From Styela clava (lineage: Eukaryota; Chordata; Ascidiacea; Stolidobranchia; Styelidae): 64,000 nucleotides of DNA. Made by a program: the position numbers and the translations under genes. The notes under the pieces are model-generated. The model had not been told where the DNA came from. It ran no database searches and worked only from the letters and a program-made list of their open reading frames with translations. Location of the stretch: contig NC_135262.1 of NCBI RefSeq assembly GCF_964204865.1, forward strand, positions 7,936,001-8,000,000, in the 5' to 3' direction. Shown one piece after another: positions 1-12,869 of the stretch; the stretch's first letter is position 1; each line of letters starts with the position of its first letter.

Positions 1-900
1 GCCCGGCAGAGTAATCATGTAGTACTTTTAGTTATCAGAAGGTGGCAATTTGCCTTGTGCTTGCAGACGAGAAAAATGATCAGTCTTTTCATAGTAGAAT
101 TGCCATTATTGTCGACTTATTAAATCATAATTTGAACTCAAAATAGAATTCACGGATTCCACGCAATGACTTTGCAGGGTTTTTATTCACTATTTAATAC
201 GAAAATAAAACCACAATAGAAAAGTAAAATCATGAAGGTCAATAGTGTCTTCATGAATATCCGCATTCTGGCGTCAGAAATGATAATATTTTTAGCTTAA
301 AACTGAGAAAGTTGATTCACAAACGGTGACAGGAAAGATCAAAGCCGACCCAAAAGATAAAAATCGGAATAAAATCCCGAATTTTTTGAAATTATTCGAT
401 TCGATGAAAATATTTTCTCACCCTTGCGATCTGTAATCACGCCAGTAATCTGGCGAAACGCGTGGTAGTTCAAACACTGATGCAATGAAACTTAATAAAA
501 CTTCATAAATTTAGGAAATTGCACTACTTCATGAAAGCGTGGTGGAATTGACGATTATTTCATATCTTGAACACAAAAACGGTTATATTTTTAGGATAGT
601 TCCTAAGCGGTCAGAAAGTCGAATAAGCGTTTTGACATAGTAAATGCCATAATCTTTGCCATCAAATTATGGTCGGGCACGACATTCACAACGTGTTAAT
701 TTAAAATTGTTCATAACAACTTTAGCATATTTAGTGTTTTTAGCGATAATACTTAATTGTTGTAGTGAAATACAGTTTGTTTGCCTCTTTCCTTTCTCTC
801 GCAAGTGCCGACAATAACACTATTGAATGATTTTGGCAATGGGAAAAACCTATTGAATTGTAACAAAAATGATTTAGGTTGTGAAAAAGTCAGAATACAT

Positions 901-1201
901 GTGATAATAATAAGGCCCGTAACGTGGAACGGGGGAGGGCGTGCAAAACCAGAGGGCGTAATCGGCGGTGCGTTTGAAGACCACGTATTACCCGTGCGGC
1001 CGCGAAACTTTTACAATAATGTGAGATGTTTCGAATACGTGAGAAAACAGTTGAAATGTCGGTAACTATTAACCATTTGTTCGCGTCCGACTATCGCACT
1101 CTTTATGAGTAAAAAATGTTTAAGTTTTGTGATAGGTGTGCCGCGAATATTTAAAGAGCTAAATAGTGTGCCGCGATATAAAAAAAGGTTGGGAACCACT
1201 G
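901..1201. mobile_element. Right end of a hAT-like element (left end not found)
   Basis: The stretch ends in GGTTGGGAACCACTG, a typical hAT terminal inverted repeat, at 1201. The matching left end, CAGTGGTTCCC, is not seen between 1 and 900, so the element either begins before the window or has lost its left end. The start given here is nominal. No transposase reading frame is visible. The predicted 8-bp target duplication would be ATAGCAAA just after 1201. Confidence 0.45.
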
Positions 1202-1402
1202 ATAGCAAACTTTAACTGGAAAATACCTTTGAATCTTCCTAAGAACTTTCTATTTCGTATTGCTTGCCTGCCGATATTTTTAGCAAACTTGGTGTTCTCG
1301 AGTGCCGATACCGATATCTGTGTGTCCATATATTTGAACATTGCCCTTTTGTTTTCATAATGTTTGTACTTAACTCAACATAATATTTCTCCATGAATTT
1401 AG

Positions 1403-4400
1403 TAAGGACGGTTCCACCACATTAACCTACAAAACACCGGACACAATAACATCCTGGGAACTTAGTAGTTTTGCTATTTCTGATACAAAAGGACTTGGAG
1501 TCACTAGGAAAAATTCCGAGGTGAGAACGATGCTAGCTAGATGCTGAATAATTTAGAAAGTTTTGTTGCATTGAATTAAAAACTCGAACAAAGCTCGATA
1601 TCAACGAAGATAAAAGTTGGTGGCTAAGAACTGACTGAAGAACTTTCGATCGATAAGTCTTCGGTCTCTGATTGATATTCTCGTTTTTATTTTGACGCTT
1701 AAGGAACAGAGAGTTTCTGCACTAATTAAGTTCACAATCAATCAATCTAATGAAATGTTTTATGAAACTCTTGTGGCATGCAACAAGCATTCAACCCCCG
1801 TGTCAAATTTAAATTGTTTCCCCATTCACAAATTCCATATTTCTTCTTCATGTATGTTATAACTTATAACCACAGGAAAAAATTGTAACATATTTAGTAT
1901 TATTATTTTGCTTCTTAGATCAGAGTATTTCGAAACTTCTTTATCTCCCTCAATCTCCCGCCAACTATGATCAGAGGAGAAACACTCAACATGAGGACGA
2001 CGATCTTCAACTACTTTGATAAAGATATTGAGGCGAGTGAATTGGTTGTACTTGAATAAAATATAATTAAACGAGAGCAAAATAGCGCGCATTTTACAAT
2101 ATGCCATAATATATCATGGAACCTAAGTCTTCGACGCAACTAGTGACAATAATTGCGTCATCAAGAATGAATTTAAGTCCGTTGGTCACCAAAACCTCTT
2201 CGAATAAAGGAAATTTAACTATTAAGCAATTTTTTATAAATGTTTCGTCTGACTAATGCACTACAGAAAATTATTCCTCCATTAATTTTATCTAGTACAT
2301 TGGTCAGACGGAACGTTACAGAAATATACCTGAGATAATGCCCAGAAAAACTATTGAATCCTTTAGAATAGCGATCCTCACTTCTGCTAGTCATCCTTGC
2401 ATTTTATACATAGTGATCCACCAGCACAATAGAAGAAGGATAAGTAGTTTTTCCCATAGACACCCAATCACAAGTTAATATAACTTCATTACAATATTGT
2501 TACATCGTCATCCTCGATCTTGAAAGCACATTTTATATTGAGTCTGTTATATACTAATTTCGCTTAAAAATGTAACAGGTTACCGTTACATTGGAAGAGA
2601 ACGAATGGTACGATCTTATCATTATTGGAGATGATAAAATTGCAGCAGGTCCAATTCGAAATATTAAAATACCTGAGAAGGATTCAGCAACAGTCGTGTT
2701 CCCGATAACGTTTAAAAAAGCTGGAAATGCAAAAATACTTGTGAAAGCGCTGACATCTCAAGCTGGAGATGCAGTGGAAAGAACAATGGTTGTCAAGGTG
2801 AGACTATAACTTTGTTACTAATTACTTGCTGATAATCGATTTTAATCGGCAAGTATGTTGATAGGTATTTGTCTGTCTATTTGTCTGTTAGATGCACGCC
2901 ATATCTCACGGAAGCGAGATTGAATCTCCTCCAGATTTTGCATGTGCATTCATCATATGTCGGACCAGAAGCCTATTGATTTTATTGAATTATGTCGTAT
3001 AATGAGCGAGTTATTAATTAATTAGTGATCCCCTAACCTTCGATCGATAAGTCTCCGGTCTCTGACCGATATTCTCGTTTGACAGTTAATACCTCACCTA
3101 ATTATATGTTTCAGTGTACGTTGGTGTTAATCTCGAACATGACGTCATTCAAATCATTTCACCCGGCGTAGTAAATACATGATAAATTCATATATTAGGA
3201 ATAGCGCTACAGAAAGCATTAGAATTGTATTTTACTTTTAGCCCGAAGGAATTCAAAAGATTGAATCTCATAGTAGCATAATTGACAAAGCAAAAAATGA
3301 TAGTAAAGCCGAATCAGTAATTTTCCCTGTTACTATTCCTGAATATGCTGTCATGGATTCTGCTCATGTAAAGTTCTCGGTATCAGGTAAAAAAGTTAAT
3401 CAATAATCCATGAATATAAGGGGTTTTGTCAAGTTCGTGTATTTTTGGGGGTCATTGACCTGTTATTATTGTAACTTAAATATGAATAAATATCGAATTA
3501 TTGTTGAACACGAAAGAAAATAAAATTGAGAAATTTAAATGTAGAAACTAGACTAGCCATTGTATGTAGTATATAATTGGTGTTTCAATCTCAATCTCAA
3601 TAAATAAACACAACGATAACAGTTTAATAACCTAACAAAAAAAGCATACTGTACCGTTATGTTATTTAAAGTTTGTTTTTAGGCAACATACTGGGTAATG
3701 CTCTCAGTAACCTTGGAAATCTTCTAACAATGCCGAGTGGATGTGGCGAACAAACTATGGTCAGTTTCGCACCGGATGTTTACATCAGTCTTTATCTGGA
3801 TAAAACAGGACAATTAGAGGGAGAAACTAAACAAAAATCAGAGAACCACATAAGAGGAGGTTTTATAAATGAGTTGAGGTACTTTCATCAAAAGTGTTAC
3901 AAAATCCTGTGCATTTTTGCATTATAAATTGGATCAAAGCTACGCAATGTGCAAGTTCAATTTCTAACAAAAATATGGCATTACATGCTTCCGCCACATG
4001 TTTATAAACTTACTTATAATCGTCGCCACAATCCCACAACATGAGCTTTTTTAGCTGATGGTATAGGAATATCACATAGAAATCTATGCATATATGATAG
4101 TCAAAATAATCCAAATATTATCTTTGTGTTTCGACTTCGAAAGAACTGAGCATATTGCAGCTTACCAACAAAAGTTATGGCACAGAAATTTTTTCAACAT
4201 CTTTTCGGTGGAGTTTATATTGTTTACTTTAATCTGTCTGACTGCGTTTACAGTGCCATCGTTTATCAGTATTTGAAAATTTCTTATGGCTTCTTACGTC
4301 TTGGCATAAATTCCAGTTTTATATTGACGGGTAACATTCTGGTCAAATCCGCGTACGTGATAACTGTATCTTTCCTGACTTCTAGATATCAACGATATGA

Positions 4401-7400
4401 CGGATCATTTAGTGCATTTGGAAAGAGAGATAAGTTCGGTAGTACCTGGTTGACGGCATTTGTCGTAAAATGTTTCATAGCAGCAAAAGAGCTCAACAGT
4501 GATTATATTGAGAAATGGCCGCTTGAAAATGCAATTTCATTTCTTCTCAATCAACAAAATGATAACGGAACTTTTAACGAACTGGGGAAATTATTAAACA
4601 CAAACATGCAGGTTATATACTTATTTATATATATATTTATGGTAATCTCGAAGCAATGATTATATTGAATAACTATAATTGTTATGATCAAATAGATTAG
4701 TGAAACTAAACCACCGTTCGAATAAAATTTATTGAAAATGTGACTTTTTGATAATTTTCGAAAAAAACTTTTGTTTCAGGGTGGAGTCAACAGCAAAGAC
4801 ACTTTGTCAGCCTACATATTAATATCTCTGCTAGAAAAAAATTACACAACTGACAAGGTAGTATATTGATACTTTAATGGGTAAACTTTAAAACCACAAT
4901 GCCGTGCCTTATAGGAATATATTGTTGGACACAGAGTGAACCTATGAATCGTCTTGTTATTATGTTGATGTAGTAAAACTATCGCCTTTCTCCTCAACTA
5001 CCGGACCAATCTCTTTCGCAGTAGTTGAAGCTTGTTGTTGTCGCTAGAAGAGTATTACTTTTATTTATTTCAAAAATATCTGGGGGCTCTATGGAATTTG
5101 TTTTTGTCTTCGAAGTTTCGTGGGATGACGTCATAAAAAAAATATGCATGCCGTGGTTCCGTGATCTCCTGAAGTATGCGCACCAAGATGGCGCACAACC
5201 TGTACTCAGGAGTACCAAAGATTTTATACTACTCCGATTTGGCATTTGTGTCCATATATTTGAGCATTGTTCTCTTGTTTAATTGTAAGAATTCTGGTGG
5301 ATAGAATTTCAAATCTATGGTTTATATTCACAGCATAGCGTACCTCCAACAACTGGTATATCAATCCACAGTAACAGGAGTTTCGAAATGCCTAACAATC
5401 CACCTATTTTCGCGATTATCTAAATAAAAGTCTTTTTAATAACATCCCATATTGCACCACATACATTAGCAATTTGAAAAAGGGGTATATATGCTTTGGC
5501 ACGTCACATTGCATTGTATTTTATGGAAGTATCACTTGAGTTCTGATTTATATCTTGGCTAAAGTCTTGGGATCTTTCTCTAGTATAGTTTAGTTGATAT
5601 TTGAAATTAAAATCATATACTTTCGCAATATTTGTCTTTATCAATTCAATTCAGTATATAGAAAAAACAATAGAAAAGGCTCGCAAATATTTGGAATCCC
5701 GAATCAATTCTGTCAAAGATCTCTACTCTCTTACGATAATGACGTATGCACTCGCTTTGACTGGGAGTGATAAAGCAACAGATATGTTACAAAGTATAGA
5801 TAAGATGTCTACTGTGAAAGGTAAGGATCAAATTATAGTTAGACTATCGCATCATGCTCTGAAGTGATGTAGGATACGTTGTGAATATGTTATTAAAAGT
5901 ATTTTGCTAAATAAGGCTTCACGCTAGCATGGTAACTAAAACGGAAAAATGGTAAACTATGTGATCTGCGTACGGTACATATGGCTCAAATTAAAATCTA
6001 ATAACCGATGATAATCTGTCAGTTTACTTCTTGTAAGACAAGGCGCAATGCTTAAATATATACCACAGTACCAGCAGCAAACGCCAGGAGTTCTCAAACT
6101 TTTGGTGTTATATAGTTATTTTGGTTGAAATATGGAGAACGAACCATAAGGAAGGCAATTTTTCGAAACAAAAAATTCAACGAAAACAAGACAAAACAAC
6201 ATCTTTTCAGAAGATCAATTCTTATGGCCATTTCTGCGGAACCATTTTTCTCCTAAATAACACTATAAGCTACCTTGTAACTTCTAATCTGCAGAAAACA
6301 CAAAATTTTGGGAGAAATCTGTTGTTGGAGTATCAAAGTGTGAGGCTAGAAAAGAACGCTGTCCATTCAGCAATGACAAACCAAGTGCATCCTCTATTGA
6401 AATGACCGCTTATATCCTGTTGACGTACGTAAAAATGGGTAGAAAAGACGTAATGCCGATTGTCAGATGGTTAGTGGAACAACGTGGAGCATTCGGCGGA
6501 TACCAATCAACGCAGGTGATCATTTTTGCAACTCGATATATACATCAAAAAATTCTAAAAATTAATCAATATCAATAATCAATACGTAGAATTCTAGGGT
6601 ATTTTGGCAGGATAAAATGTAAGCGCCAATTCGCATTTGTTGCAGTGGCGTAGCATCCACCCCCGCGGTCGCGGGGGAGCCACAGCGCAGAGGGGCCCCG
6701 AGCGGTTAAAATTTAAAAATTTAAGCCGCAAAACCAAAAGCTGCATTGCAAAACCAGTAATGCACATCTTATAATGTTAATGTTAGTTCTGCTCTAATCG
6801 TTTTGTTACTTCACAATGCCGGGGTCGTCGATTTTCGGCGTCGTGTAGTTTGATCGCGACGAAGACTGTCAGAATGATGTCGAAAGCAAAACCTCTCAGT
6901 GGCGCACAGAAACGAAGAAAAAGTCCAAAAGAGGTAGAACGTATGAAAAAAATTAAAGTAACCAAGATAAACGAAATATTTAAACCAAAATTGAAACAAG
7001 TAGACTTGGGAATACCGAACGTAACTGAGGAGGAATTAGGCCTAGCGCCGGTGGTATCGGTAGAAAACCAGATACGCGTTGAATCTCTAAAAGTGATGGC
7101 GCCGGCGCGAATGAATTTTCTTCCAAAACTTACACGACAATTATCACAGGTAAGCTACTGATTTTTGGAGCAAATTCAAAAAAATTGATATGACGAAGAT
7201 GGTGGATGAGTTTGCTAACGCGAAAGCGCAAATTTTAAGATAACATAGCCTTTTTATAGCGACATGTTATGCTTTTTGACGAAATAAAAAACAACAACGT
7301 TGTTTTAGCTTATGTCCGAGAGTTTTTAGGGTCATTTCCACGAAATATTTTGCCGAGGGGGGGGGGGGGGGGGGGCACGAGAGTCTTGCTACGCTACTGA

Positions 7401-10400
7401 TTCGTTGTACAGTGTTGCGAAATAATTGTAATTTCATTTATTTACATCGTATTTTGGAGTTTAAATTCTTATGTTGACAATGTCTCAACACGTTGAAGTA
7501 GTACCTTGTCTTGTTTAGGATACCGTTATGGCGATACAGGCCCTAGCAACTGTTGCTGCGTTATTTTCTGAACGAGATATGAATCTTCAGGTGACCGTGA
7601 AACACAGTGAAAACAAAGATTTCATGGAAACATTCCAACTGGAGAAGAACAATCAAATAGTGCTTCAATCGACCGAAGTAATTTTTTCAAAGATAACATT
7701 GTTTTTCTATAAATGGACAAATAGCATGACACCGTTTACTATACTTCCATAGTTTTTGTCCTATCATCACTGCTCTGTCTTCTTTTTATCGCAAATACTT
7801 ACAAATTCAAAATTTTCAGTTGCCAGCTATATCTGGAGATGTATTAGTGTCTGCTACTGGACATGGTTTCGCCGACGTTCAACTTACAGTTTGGTATAAT
7901 CTACCTGTCGGCCCGAAAACAGATGATCCTTTCATTGTTGAAGTCCAAATGAAAGAAAAATATGGAGGCGAGATGATGTCGTTAGTTGCATGCTCGAGGT
8001 GAATACCAAAATTTTTTTTTTTTTAAATATTGTTTATTTTTACACGTCTCTTAAATATTAGGGCATTTTTTATATAAATATAAACAGTTTCATGAACTAT
8101 CCATTAATCATACGAAAAAATCCCATAACGGTAATAAGTAATTGTTAATTGGTCATTATTATTGATTACGATGGTCGATGAACAAAACTCTTATATTTCA
8201 GAATCAACGACAAACGCAGAGACGTAGTGAACCGCACTGGAATGTTTGTGATAACAGGAAAACTTCCCAGTGGATACACTGCCAACGAAAAAGAAGCGAC
8301 GACACAAAATGAAGATACCAAGATTGTTGAACTCGTAGACAATGAAATTACCGGATATTTTGATGAGGTTAGTGCAAATTTTGCTCTGTTTCAATACAGC
8401 GTTATCATCTACAAAAAATTCAAAACTTAAAAGGGGAGTTATAAGCGCTGCTCTGGTAGCGTATAAACTTTGATTATTCCCAGAGCTGTGGAGTATTAGC
8501 GGTATTATTGCCGGAAATCGTCAAACAACTACTTTTGATGGGAACAAAACCGATCCCAAGTGATGCAAGACAAGAATCTTGCTACACGCTATCACAAATT
8601 TATTTTTGTGATGTTTCACTACCAAGGTCAGATTTCCTCAGATATCAATTGCAGTTATTAACAGGACCGTGTCAAACTTTTTTATGCTGTCCAGGGCGAA
8701 TTTTTGATAATATTTCCCCTTATACCTAACTTCATAACAAATTCGGGGATAAACAAATTATAGATGTTGTTGTACATGAGAATTTGTATTATTGCGCTAA
8801 ACCATGCAATGACCAGACGAGCACATTGGTGGGAAAGGGCCAAAGCCATTGCTGACTCACTATCACCACAATCAGTGGATTGCATATTCTAATTGTTCTA
8901 CAGCTTCCAAAAGGGAAAACAATGTGTATGAACTTGAGATTGACACGTTTTGCAGAAGTATCCGGAATTAAACCTCAGTTATTTCAAGCATATGATTACT
9001 ACGAACCAGGTTTGTAGAATGTGATAATTGTATAATACAGACAAAAATATTATTCCCTAATATCTTCATATTACAGTTTATACTGTCAATCGTTGAAGAG
9101 AATTGTGAATTCGATATTTGCGCTCCTCGTTACTCGTTCAAATTCCACGGAGTCTAGAGCCGAAATATTGAACTTTCCGAAGACTCCTCCCAAAGTCAAG
9201 AGTTTCACAACAATATGAAAATTTAAATTTAATTTCTGTTGTAAAGTGTATTGTGGCATTTTGATGTGGTAATATGAAGTTTTGCCATGTCGATATTCAA
9301 ATTTAGACTTTTCTCTTAATATTTAGCCAAAACAACATCATTGCTGTATTCTCTACCAGAAACAGACGAAGGGCGGATATGTGCCTCTTGTGGATCAGAT
9401 TGTGTTGGATGCCCACGTTAGTATAATTTAAATTAAACTATCAATTGCAATTAAATAAATCATTTTGAATTCATGGTGAGAAAGAAAGCACGTTGGGATG
9501 TTATAGTATAGCTTATAATTTTTGTTTAATTTGTCCTTCAAGTGAAACTATACATTCATTTTAGATGTATGTTCTGAAGTTTTTATTGTTTTTCAGCAAA
9601 ACAAATTACACTGGATTACTGCAAGTATCCTTGTCTCAAAAGTAGGTGACATTTGAGTATTTGAAATCTGAAAGCATTAACTTTCATTTTTTTTTATCAA
9701 GTATTCGTTTGCAGAAACTTTTCCAATTATTTTCCAGTTTATAAACGGCGACGTTTTTCAGAAACATAATTTTACAGAAATGACACAACTCACTCAGCAT
9801 AAAACTGCTTAACTTGAGATAAATATTAACTGAACTAAAGGAATGTCATACCCGAATTACACAATCACACGATTGAAAATTTTAAATTGTATTTGCATGC
9901 TACTAATATTTTCGACATATTTGAAATAATTGTAATACTCATTTATGCCAACATTCAAACTGTACTAAAGCTGAAATGAGAGTTGCTTGCATCACTTGCT
10001 AATGATCTATTTAAAACCGAAACGGAGTTTTCATGCATAGTGAAATGGAATGAAGAATTTTGAAACAAGCACAGAAAGGAATGTATCAAAAACCCACCGC
10101 TGTCAAACGAACCATTTCTATTTACGCAATTTAATTCTCAATACCAATCGAAATCGAATTTCCTAAAGTACATTTGGTCTTTAAAATATTGAACTTGAAT
10201 AAATGAGTAAATAAGTTAAGTAAACAAATACTACTATTTGGTTTCAGAAATACAAGCAATTGATAATGGATATTGTGACTTCCCTTGTCCAGGTAAGCTT
10301 ATTTTCTTCTACATGTATTATTAATAATAACTAGTTTAAATGTAGCAGTATTATATATCTTTTGTTATTATGGAAAAATATACTGATATCACTCCAGTAT

Positions 10401-12485
10401 TTCATTTGAAAACATCATTTTTGTCATATTTTTAGATTATACTGACGGTCTTTACTTCGATCCTGGATCGCATATTTACAAACTGATGCAAAAATATTCC
10501 AAACATACCAAATGCAGTGTTCCCAATGGTGCAGGAAACTCAGAACTATATATGGGCCCACCAGGTAAAATTTAATTGACTTTTAGATGCCATTACGTCA
10601 TGAGGAAAACATATAAAAAAACAACTTTGTTTTACATTGCACAGTATACCATGATTAAGTTCAAATTGTAGCTCATTTTCTAACTTTGATGACCCATAAG
10701 CGGGAAAGAGAATATTATATATTTACTTAATATCTGAATTTGGTGACAAGACGTTTTCAACACAATATATATGAAAAATGTACACTAAAACGTTACAACA
10801 TTATCATTATTTTTACAGCCACACTGCTCGATGGTAAAAGCGAATACATTGAATGTTCCTCTTCCAGATATTTGAAGCAAATGCTTTCAAGCAAAAAAGG
10901 ATTTACAATATCGTTATTGGTGTATCTTAGGGAAAATCCACCATACGCAAAACGCTTTACTTTCTTCACAATCGGAACAAAAAAATCCAGAAAACCTTTT
11001 GTGGTGTTTGAAAAACCTCAATGGTTAGTACACGCACTACGAGGTATTTTTATTTTCTATAACTCATTTTCTTTAGAGTAATCCTTGATTTACACCACTT
11101 TTGAAAGTATCATGTGTGACGCTAAAAATTTAATTTTAGAGTCAGTGAAAATCTTCATAATACGCTATTTGAAAATTGGCTCTGGCTACAAAAATGTAAC
11201 TTTTTTTTTTATTTCCAACCGCTGACTACAGATGACCAAATTTTTACTTTCTTGAATGTCCAAGCTAGCTACAAATCAACTAACCAACTTACATTGTCTT
11301 AATTGTGAATTTTATTCGACTTACTCACCTTGGAAAGTATTATCTTTTTTCTAGGTCTTCCTATTACTCATTTCGGGTAAACTTGAATGGATTCGAATAT
11401 ACCGTCGACGATATATATTCGTATGGCGAGATTAAACCTAATAAATGGACGATGCTAACAGTAAGATTGAGACAGGCAAAAGCTGAGGTCTTTTTAAACG
11501 ACAAAAGAAAAGGAAAAAGTTCTAGAAAGTAAATTTGCTATAATGACTAGTTCTAAACTTCTAAAAAAGCGAAATATTCTTTTGGCGTTTATAGTCATTA
11601 TCTTTAAACTACAAAACCGACATAGTTAATTTCAATGTCCTGACCGGATGTCTCTCGAAAAAAAAACATGAAAAAGGGGAAAGATGAAATATTGGAAGGG
11701 AATTATGTCATATGATTTTGTGGAACGGACTTAGTGTCGGCGTTTTTGTTCCCCGGACATGTCTATGTGTGTGGCAATATTGCAATAATGTGATAGTAAG
11801 TGAAAGAATCACTGCCTTGAATGATTCCTGAATAACTTTGTAAATATATAAATGATTCAAAATTCATTTTTTAAAAATTGTAGAAGACGAGCTACAAGAA
11901 AAATAACATCCGGTTTTACTCTCAAGATAGGACAACCTCTCATTGTGAAAGGCAAGCGACAAGGTAAGCTATTTTAAATTGAAAATGCATTTCTGATGTA
12001 AAAGTTATGTTGAGAAAATATGACGCATCGAGCGCGGTTTCCTGACACAAGAAACAAACACTACTCTACCAGATATCTCTTTTGTGATAAAGCGCTTTCG
12101 GATTCAGTCGTACTCATTTCAATTTTTAGTGTGATAGGAATCCACAAAAAATGAAGCATTTTTTCAAAAACTTATTGTGAAGCATGTGCTCGTTTCCATA
12201 CTTTTGTGAAATGGATTGATTTGTACTTTAGGAAACCTCAAAGGACTGGTGTCTTCGCTTCATATTTGGTCTCGTTATTTGAACTACCAACAAATTTTGG
12301 ATTTCTACTATTATGTCAATCCAATGATGTCAATTCACGATCCTCGACTGAGCAATTCTCGAGTACAAGAGCTTCTCCCTAATACGTTGCGTCAGTGTTT
12401 CATGGATTCAAATTATGAGTCATCTGATTTGAAGAAAAGAGCGGGAAGTTTAGCCACATCCTGCGACGATATGAGCGCAATATAA
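1403..12485 (+). CDS. Thioester-containing protein (A2M/CD109-like) with C-terminal laminin-G-like domain, 5'-incomplete
   Basis: Twenty-one exons were rebuilt by GT-AG sites and phase: 1403-1520, 1919-2044, 2579-2797, 3242-3386, 3683-3878, 4386-4611, 4780-4857, 5655-5820, 6295-6515, 7519-7677, 7820-7998, 8202-8367, 8904-9009, 9327-9416, 9597-9641, 10248-10292, 10436-10564, 10819-11023, 11355-11528, 11884-11963 and 12232-12485 (stop). They join into about 1,041 residues with no internal stop. The order is: an A2M-domain start (PDTITSWELS), the thioester motif PSGCGEQTM (GCGEQ at 3739-3753), the alpha-helical thioester domain, a CUB-like segment, the receptor-binding domain ending near AYDYYEP, a Cys-rich hinge, then a ConA/laminin-G-like fold (motif KWTMLTVRLRQAKAEVFLN). 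The residue equivalent to the C3 catalytic His is Asn (codon 4597-4599), as in A2M. The family traps proteases or tags surfaces outside the cell. The donor at 2044/2045 is weak. The N-terminal macroglobulin domains lie outside the window. AATAAA follows at 12665. Confidence 0.85.
1646..1689 (+). repeat. Fragment of the same dispersed repeat
   Basis: The motifs TTCGATCGATAAGTCT and GATATTCTCGTTT recur here and at about 3041-3079 with a few substitutions. The fragment is intronic and non-coding. Confidence 0.45.
2240..2330. repeat. Degenerate copy of the foldback repeat family
   Basis: TTTCGTCTGACTAATGCA on the left and TGGTCAGACGGAACGTTACA on the right face each other as inverted arms. The right arm matches the core of the foldback repeats at 23,227 and 62,641. 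The copy lies in an intron of the thioester protein gene, is short and has lost its outer arms. Confidence 0.5.
2851..3079 (+). repeat. Dispersed repeat, copy 1 (intronic)
   Basis: This block in a thioester-gene intron matches the reverse complement of 12870-13064. Shared landmarks in order are TATGTTGATAGGTATTTGTC, GATTGAATCT, TTTTGCATGTGCATTCATCA, CCAGAAGCCTATTGA and TTATTAATTAATTAGTGAT. Its 3' part (GATCGATAAGTC...GATATTCTCGTTT) also recurs at 1646-1689. No terminal repeats or coding potential are seen, so the class is unknown. Confidence 0.65.
5044..5165 (+). repeat. Diverged intronic repeat, copy 1
   Basis: It shares with 60454-60590 the ordered blocks CTAGAAG, TATTACTTTTATT, ATTTCAAAA, TATGGAATT and GATGACG, then GCCGTGGTT, with substitutions and small indels. 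Both copies lie in introns of unrelated genes. No coding role is seen. Confidence 0.45.
6643..7399 (+). mobile_element. Internally deleted hAT element (ZMYM1/TTF-type) in an intron
   Basis: Terminal inverted repeats CAGTGGCGTAGCA (left) and TGCTACGCTACTG (right) are flanked by ATTTGTTG (6635-6642) and ATTCGTTG (7400-7407), an 8-bp target duplication with one mismatch. Inside, an open frame from about 6880 starts MSKAKPLSGAQKR, the N-terminus typical of ZMYM1/TTF-type transposases. After LSQ it passes almost directly to KMVDEFANAKAQ, the C-terminal tail of the same family. The zinc finger and catalytic core are gone, so the element could only move in trans. It lies in the thioester gene intron between 6515 and 7519. 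Confidence 0.85.
7357..7375 (+). repeat. Poly-G tract (19 G)
   Basis: A run of 19 consecutive G lies just inside the right end of the hAT derivative. It is a likely length-variable site and a possible sequencing or assembly weak point. Confidence 0.9.
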
Positions 12486-12664
12486 TGTTCTAATTTTGTC
12501 GCATCTTTAAAACCTGTCAAATTAAATTTTACCAATAGTTATACTTGCTCATGAATCGTCAAATTTGTACCATTGGTCTTTACTAGGTCTTGGACATAAA
12601 ACATAGACATCGATATTTTGATAATTAATTCTTGTTAAATATGATTTGTGTAATTGATGAATTG

Positions 12665-12670
12665 AATAAA
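12665..12670 (+). promoter_or_regulatory. Polyadenylation signal of the thioester protein gene
   Basis: A canonical AATAAA lies 180 bases past the stop codon at 12485, in AT-rich sequence with no further splice-bounded reading frame. It is the first consensus signal downstream and probably sets the transcript end near 12,690. Confidence 0.5.
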
Positions 12671-12869
12671 ATATGGTTGAATCAGTCTCTGTAGTTCAAT
12701 AAGCGCGAAGAGTTAAAGGTTAACTAGCGACGAAATGTTGTTCATTGTGGAAAGTGTAAGCTATATTTATCCGAGAGCCTCAAATTTTCATTCACCAAGT
12801 TTCAAAACTAGATAGCGATCGGAGACCACCGACGTATCGATTTTGCGGTTTCGATTTCTTCGCTCTGAC

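Noticed and set aside
1826..2107. 93-residue minus-strand frame
   Set aside because: It is the shadow of the + strand exon 1919-2044, which carries the conserved FFISLNLPPTMIRGE segment of the thioester family.
8464..8730. Open frame after an AG at about 8481 (SCGVLAVLLPEIVKQLL...) as an extra exon of the thioester gene
   Set aside because: The exon before (8202-8367) joins directly and in phase to 8904-9009 to give the expected family sequence (YFDE/LPKGKTMCMN). Inserting this frame would interrupt the receptor-binding domain, and no suitable donor was seen.
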